From assembly GCF_013874595.1 (NCBI RefSeq), contig NZ_CP059431.1:2232001-2296000 (forward strand): a stretch of DNA of 64,000 nt, written 5' to 3'. The notes beneath the pieces are model-generated. The model saw nothing but the letters and a program-made list of their open reading frames with translations. It did no database searches and had not been told where the DNA came from. Below, piece after piece: positions 62,021-64,000 of this stretch. Numbering within the stretch: position 1 is the first letter of the stretch; each line of letters begins with the position of its first letter. This DNA comes from Flavobacterium sp. xlx-214 (GTDB taxonomy: Bacteria > Bacteroidota > Bacteroidia > Flavobacteriales > Flavobacteriaceae). Made by a program: the position numbers and the translations under genes.

Positions 62021-63004
62021 TTAAAGCTCTATTTCTATTTTAACGTAAAAGGCATCCACTTCCTTTTTGACCTCGAATTTATGCTTATTTGGATAAAGCA
62101 ATTGCAATCTTTTGCGAATATTTTTAAGTCCGATTCCGCCAAATTCCGAAGTTATTGATTCTTTGAAACTATTTTCACAAGTAAAAATCAATTTTTCATT
62201 CACACGCAAATTAGCTTTAATAAAAGATTCGCCAATAGTGGAATAAGTACCATGTTTAAAGGCATTTTCTATTATTGGCAACAAAAGCATGGGGGCAATT
62301 TTCTTGGAATCACTAATGGAATTATCATAATCGAATGAAACTTTTGCGCTGCTCGGAATCCTCAAACTTTCGATGTCGATATAAGTTTTCAAGATATGAA
62401 TTTCATTATTGATGGAAATCTCTTTTTCGACCGTTTCGTACAAAGAATAACGTAGAATATCCGAAAGTTTCAAAATAACATCGGGCGTTTCATCTGATTT
62501 TTTAAGCGATAAAGCGTACAACGTATTGAGAACATTAAACAAAAAATGGGGACTAATCTGAGATTTTAATAAACTTAATTCAGCATTGGTTTGCTCGGCT
62601 TTTGCTTGTTCCTCAATTTTGGATTTCCAAAAAAATCGTTGCAAAACAAAACCTAAAAACATAATAACCAATACCATTATGATGCTTGGAAAAGCATCAA
62701 AATACTTCTGAAAGGCTTGAAAATTTTCTGAAACTCCCGATGTTACAGCAAATGGAGTAAAATCTACAAGGCGATTGGTATTGAATTTTTTAAAAAGCCA
62801 TTCTAAATAATTCCCTTGAATGAAAGTGACAAGAACAATAAGCGCCAGAATGCTAAGTACATACTGTTTTACATTTTTATTCTTGAAAAACTTAGGCATC
62901 AAAATAAGATTATTAACTGCAGCAGTTCCGAAAAGAATAAAGTTGTACAAAAAAATATGAAAAAGCGTAATTTCTTTGAGATTATTCTTTAAAGCAGCAA
63001 ACAT
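62021..63004 (-). CDS. LytS/YehU-type sensor histidine kinase
   Basis: 327 residues with about four membrane helices (12-36, 48-66, 106-122 and one less clear), then a His_kinase domain with phospho-accepting His153 (SQISPHFLFNVLNTL) and an HATPase with IENAFKHG and GGIGLKNIRKRL. No separate extracellular sensor domain. Operon with the LytTR regulator. Confidence 0.9.
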   Translation of the reverse strand: MFAALKNNLKEITLFHIFLYNFILFGTAAVNNLILMPKFFKNKNVKQYVLSILALIVLVTFIQGNYLEWLFKKFNTNRLVDFTPFAVTSGVSENFQAFQKYFDAFPSIIMVLVIMFLGFVLQRFFWKSKIEEQAKAEQTNAELSLLKSQISPHFLFNVLNTLYALSLKKSDETPDVILKLSDILRYSLYETVEKEISINNEIHILKTYIDIESLRIPSSAKVSFDYDNSISDSKKIAPMLLLPIIENAFKHGTYSTIGESFIKANLRVNEKLIFTCENSFKESITSEFGGIGLKNIRKRLQLLYPNKHKFEVKKEVDAFYVKIEIEL

Positions 63005-63171
63005 AATAAAACCTATAAAGGCAATATTAAGTAGGAGTCGAGATATGCTAAAATTTTTCAGGGCTTTCTTTTTTAATCTGGGTTAAAATTAAATATTTCT
63101 GCGATTTCATTTTTGATTTTTACACGAAACCTTAAAATTTAATGACAAACGTGATTTTTAAAGTTAAAAAT

Positions 63172-63201
63172 CGTTGGTCATCATTTTGCGCACGTTGGTC
63201 A
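63172..63201. promoter_or_regulatory. LytTR binding site (two 9-bp direct repeats)
   Basis: CGTTGGTCA at 63172-63180 and 63193-63201, with a 12-bp spacer. LytTR proteins bind direct repeats of this kind (GTTN(A/G)(T/G) core) with about 12 bp between. It is 60 bp before the serine hydrolase start and 170 bp from the kinase start. The rest of the 257-bp gap shows nothing definite. Confidence 0.65.
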
Positions 63202-63261
63202 AAAAACTGGAAAATTAATTTCTTAATGATTGTTTATTTGCAACAGATAAAATAATTAGAC

Positions 63262-64000
63262 ATGAAAAAAATTCTTACACTTACGGCATTTTTGCTATTT
63301 ACTTTCGGTTTTGCCCAAAATCCCAATTACAAAACATCTTTAGATAGCTTGCTGAACTATTTTTATGATAACAACGCATTTTCGGGAGATGTTGTCATTC
63401 AGAAAAACGGAAAAACGATTTATGAGGGCAATTACAACAGATTTCAAAATAATTCGGGTTTGTACAGAATTGGTTCAATTACAAAAATATCGACGGCGGT
63501 TGTTACATTTCAATTGATTGAAGAATGGAAATTATCTTTAGAAACCAAACTAAGCGATTATTTTCCAACCATAAAAAATGCCGAAAACATTACAATTGCC
63601 AATATGCTCAATCACACCAGCGGAATCTACGACTACTTGCAATGGAAAGATTATTATACTAAAAAAGACAAAGACATTACCCAAGACGAATTATTGAATT
63701 TAATAAAGCAAGGAAAACCAGAATTTAAATCGGGTAAAGACAGTTCGTACAGCAATTCCAATTATATGTTGCTTGGTTTTATCATCGAAAAAATAACAGG
63801 AAAATCTTTTGCTGAAAACGTTAAAACAAGAATTACAGACAAGATTGGATTGAAAAACACCTACGTAGAAACATCTAAAAATGAATACGCAAAACGAAAT
63901 TCTTCGTATAATTTCAACGGTGAAAATTGGATAAAAGAAACGGAAACCGCTCCAAGCCTTACGCAGGCTGCAGGTGCAATGATTTCGACAGCAAGTGATC
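63262..64000 (+). CDS. Serine hydrolase, beta-lactamase class C-like (runs past window end)
   Basis: At least 246 residues, open to the last base. Signal peptide with cleavage near GFAQ. Nucleophile motif SITK (Ser72, Lys75) and YSN (Tyr163) of the penicillin-binding/class C family, with LNHTSGIYDY nearby. These secreted hydrolases cleave peptides or esters and are not necessarily beta-lactamases. Divergent from the two-component genes and behind a LytTR site, so probably their target. C terminus not visible. Confidence 0.85.
   Translation, partial: MKKILTLTAFLLFTFGFAQNPNYKTSLDSLLNYFYDNNAFSGDVVIQKNGKTIYEGNYNRFQNNSGLYRIGSITKISTAVVTFQLIEEWKLSLETKLSDYFPTIKNAENITIANMLNHTSGIYDYLQWKDYYTKKDKDITQDELLNLIKQGKPEFKSGKDSSYSNSNYMLLGFIIEKITGKSFAENVKTRITDKIGLKNTYVETSKNEYAKRNSSYNFNGENWIKETETAPSLTQAAGAMISTASD

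Noticed and set aside
61291..63004. Two-component system as cargo of the second element
   Set aside because: The right-end repeat lies just before the regulator stop codon and the genes look like ordinary chromosomal regulators with a local target.

Overview
The window looks like chromosome of a low-GC member of the Bacteroidota, most likely family Flavobacteriaceae. Supporting signs are the AT-rich sequence, many promoters of the Bacteroidota type (TAnnTTTG, sometimes with an upstream TTG), almost no Shine-Dalgarno sites, lipoproteins with acidic residues after the lipobox cysteine, a split transketolase, and the methylmalonyl-CoA genes mce and meaB. No rRNA, tRNA or CRISPR array was recognised.

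Positions 1 to about 33,760 are ordinary core genome: the end of lysA, an alkaline phosphatase, pabA-type amidotransferase, hemN, a dihydroorotase-like gene, glyA, fahA, rbfA, mce, meaB, transporters, a split transketolase, a CrtA-like monooxygenase and mnmE. Most transcription units end in clear hairpin terminators.

Positions 33,749 to 59,793 form an integrated mobilizable element in the 3' end of mnmE. A 17-bp sequence at the end of mnmE (33,749) recurs with one mismatch at 59,777. From the left it carries a tyrosine recombinase, an excisionase-like HTH protein, a superfamily 3-type primase/helicase, an iteron cluster (nine TGATGCA copies), a primase/toprim protein, a candidate oriT, mobC, a relaxase with a second gene overprinted inside it, a few small unknown genes, a 120-nt nested hairpin and an AlbA-type regulator. 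Its right half is a defence island: a type I restriction-modification locus (hsdM, hsdS, Abi_C protein, unknown gene, hsdR), then seven genes in one direction. Those seven are a TIR protein, a sensor-TIR protein, a stand-alone SLOG protein, two ThsB-like TIR proteins, another TIR protein and a 1384-residue IF2N-LRR-Roc-COR-TIR protein. All six TIR domains keep a glutamate in the position expected for NAD-cleaving TIRs, and no ThsA-type Sir2 effector is present. This TIR/SLOG/Roco cluster is the best candidate for an undescribed immune system.

Positions 59,475 to 61,286 look like the remains of a second, related element in tandem. They hold a truncated antitoxin, a copy of the element's left end without its integrase, an intact HigA-like/AbiEii-like toxin-antitoxin pair with its operator, and a 19-bp right-end repeat that is also present in the first element.

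From 61,291 the sequence again looks chromosomal. A LytS-type kinase and LytTR regulator are divergent from a serine hydrolase whose upstream region holds a textbook pair of LytTR binding repeats.
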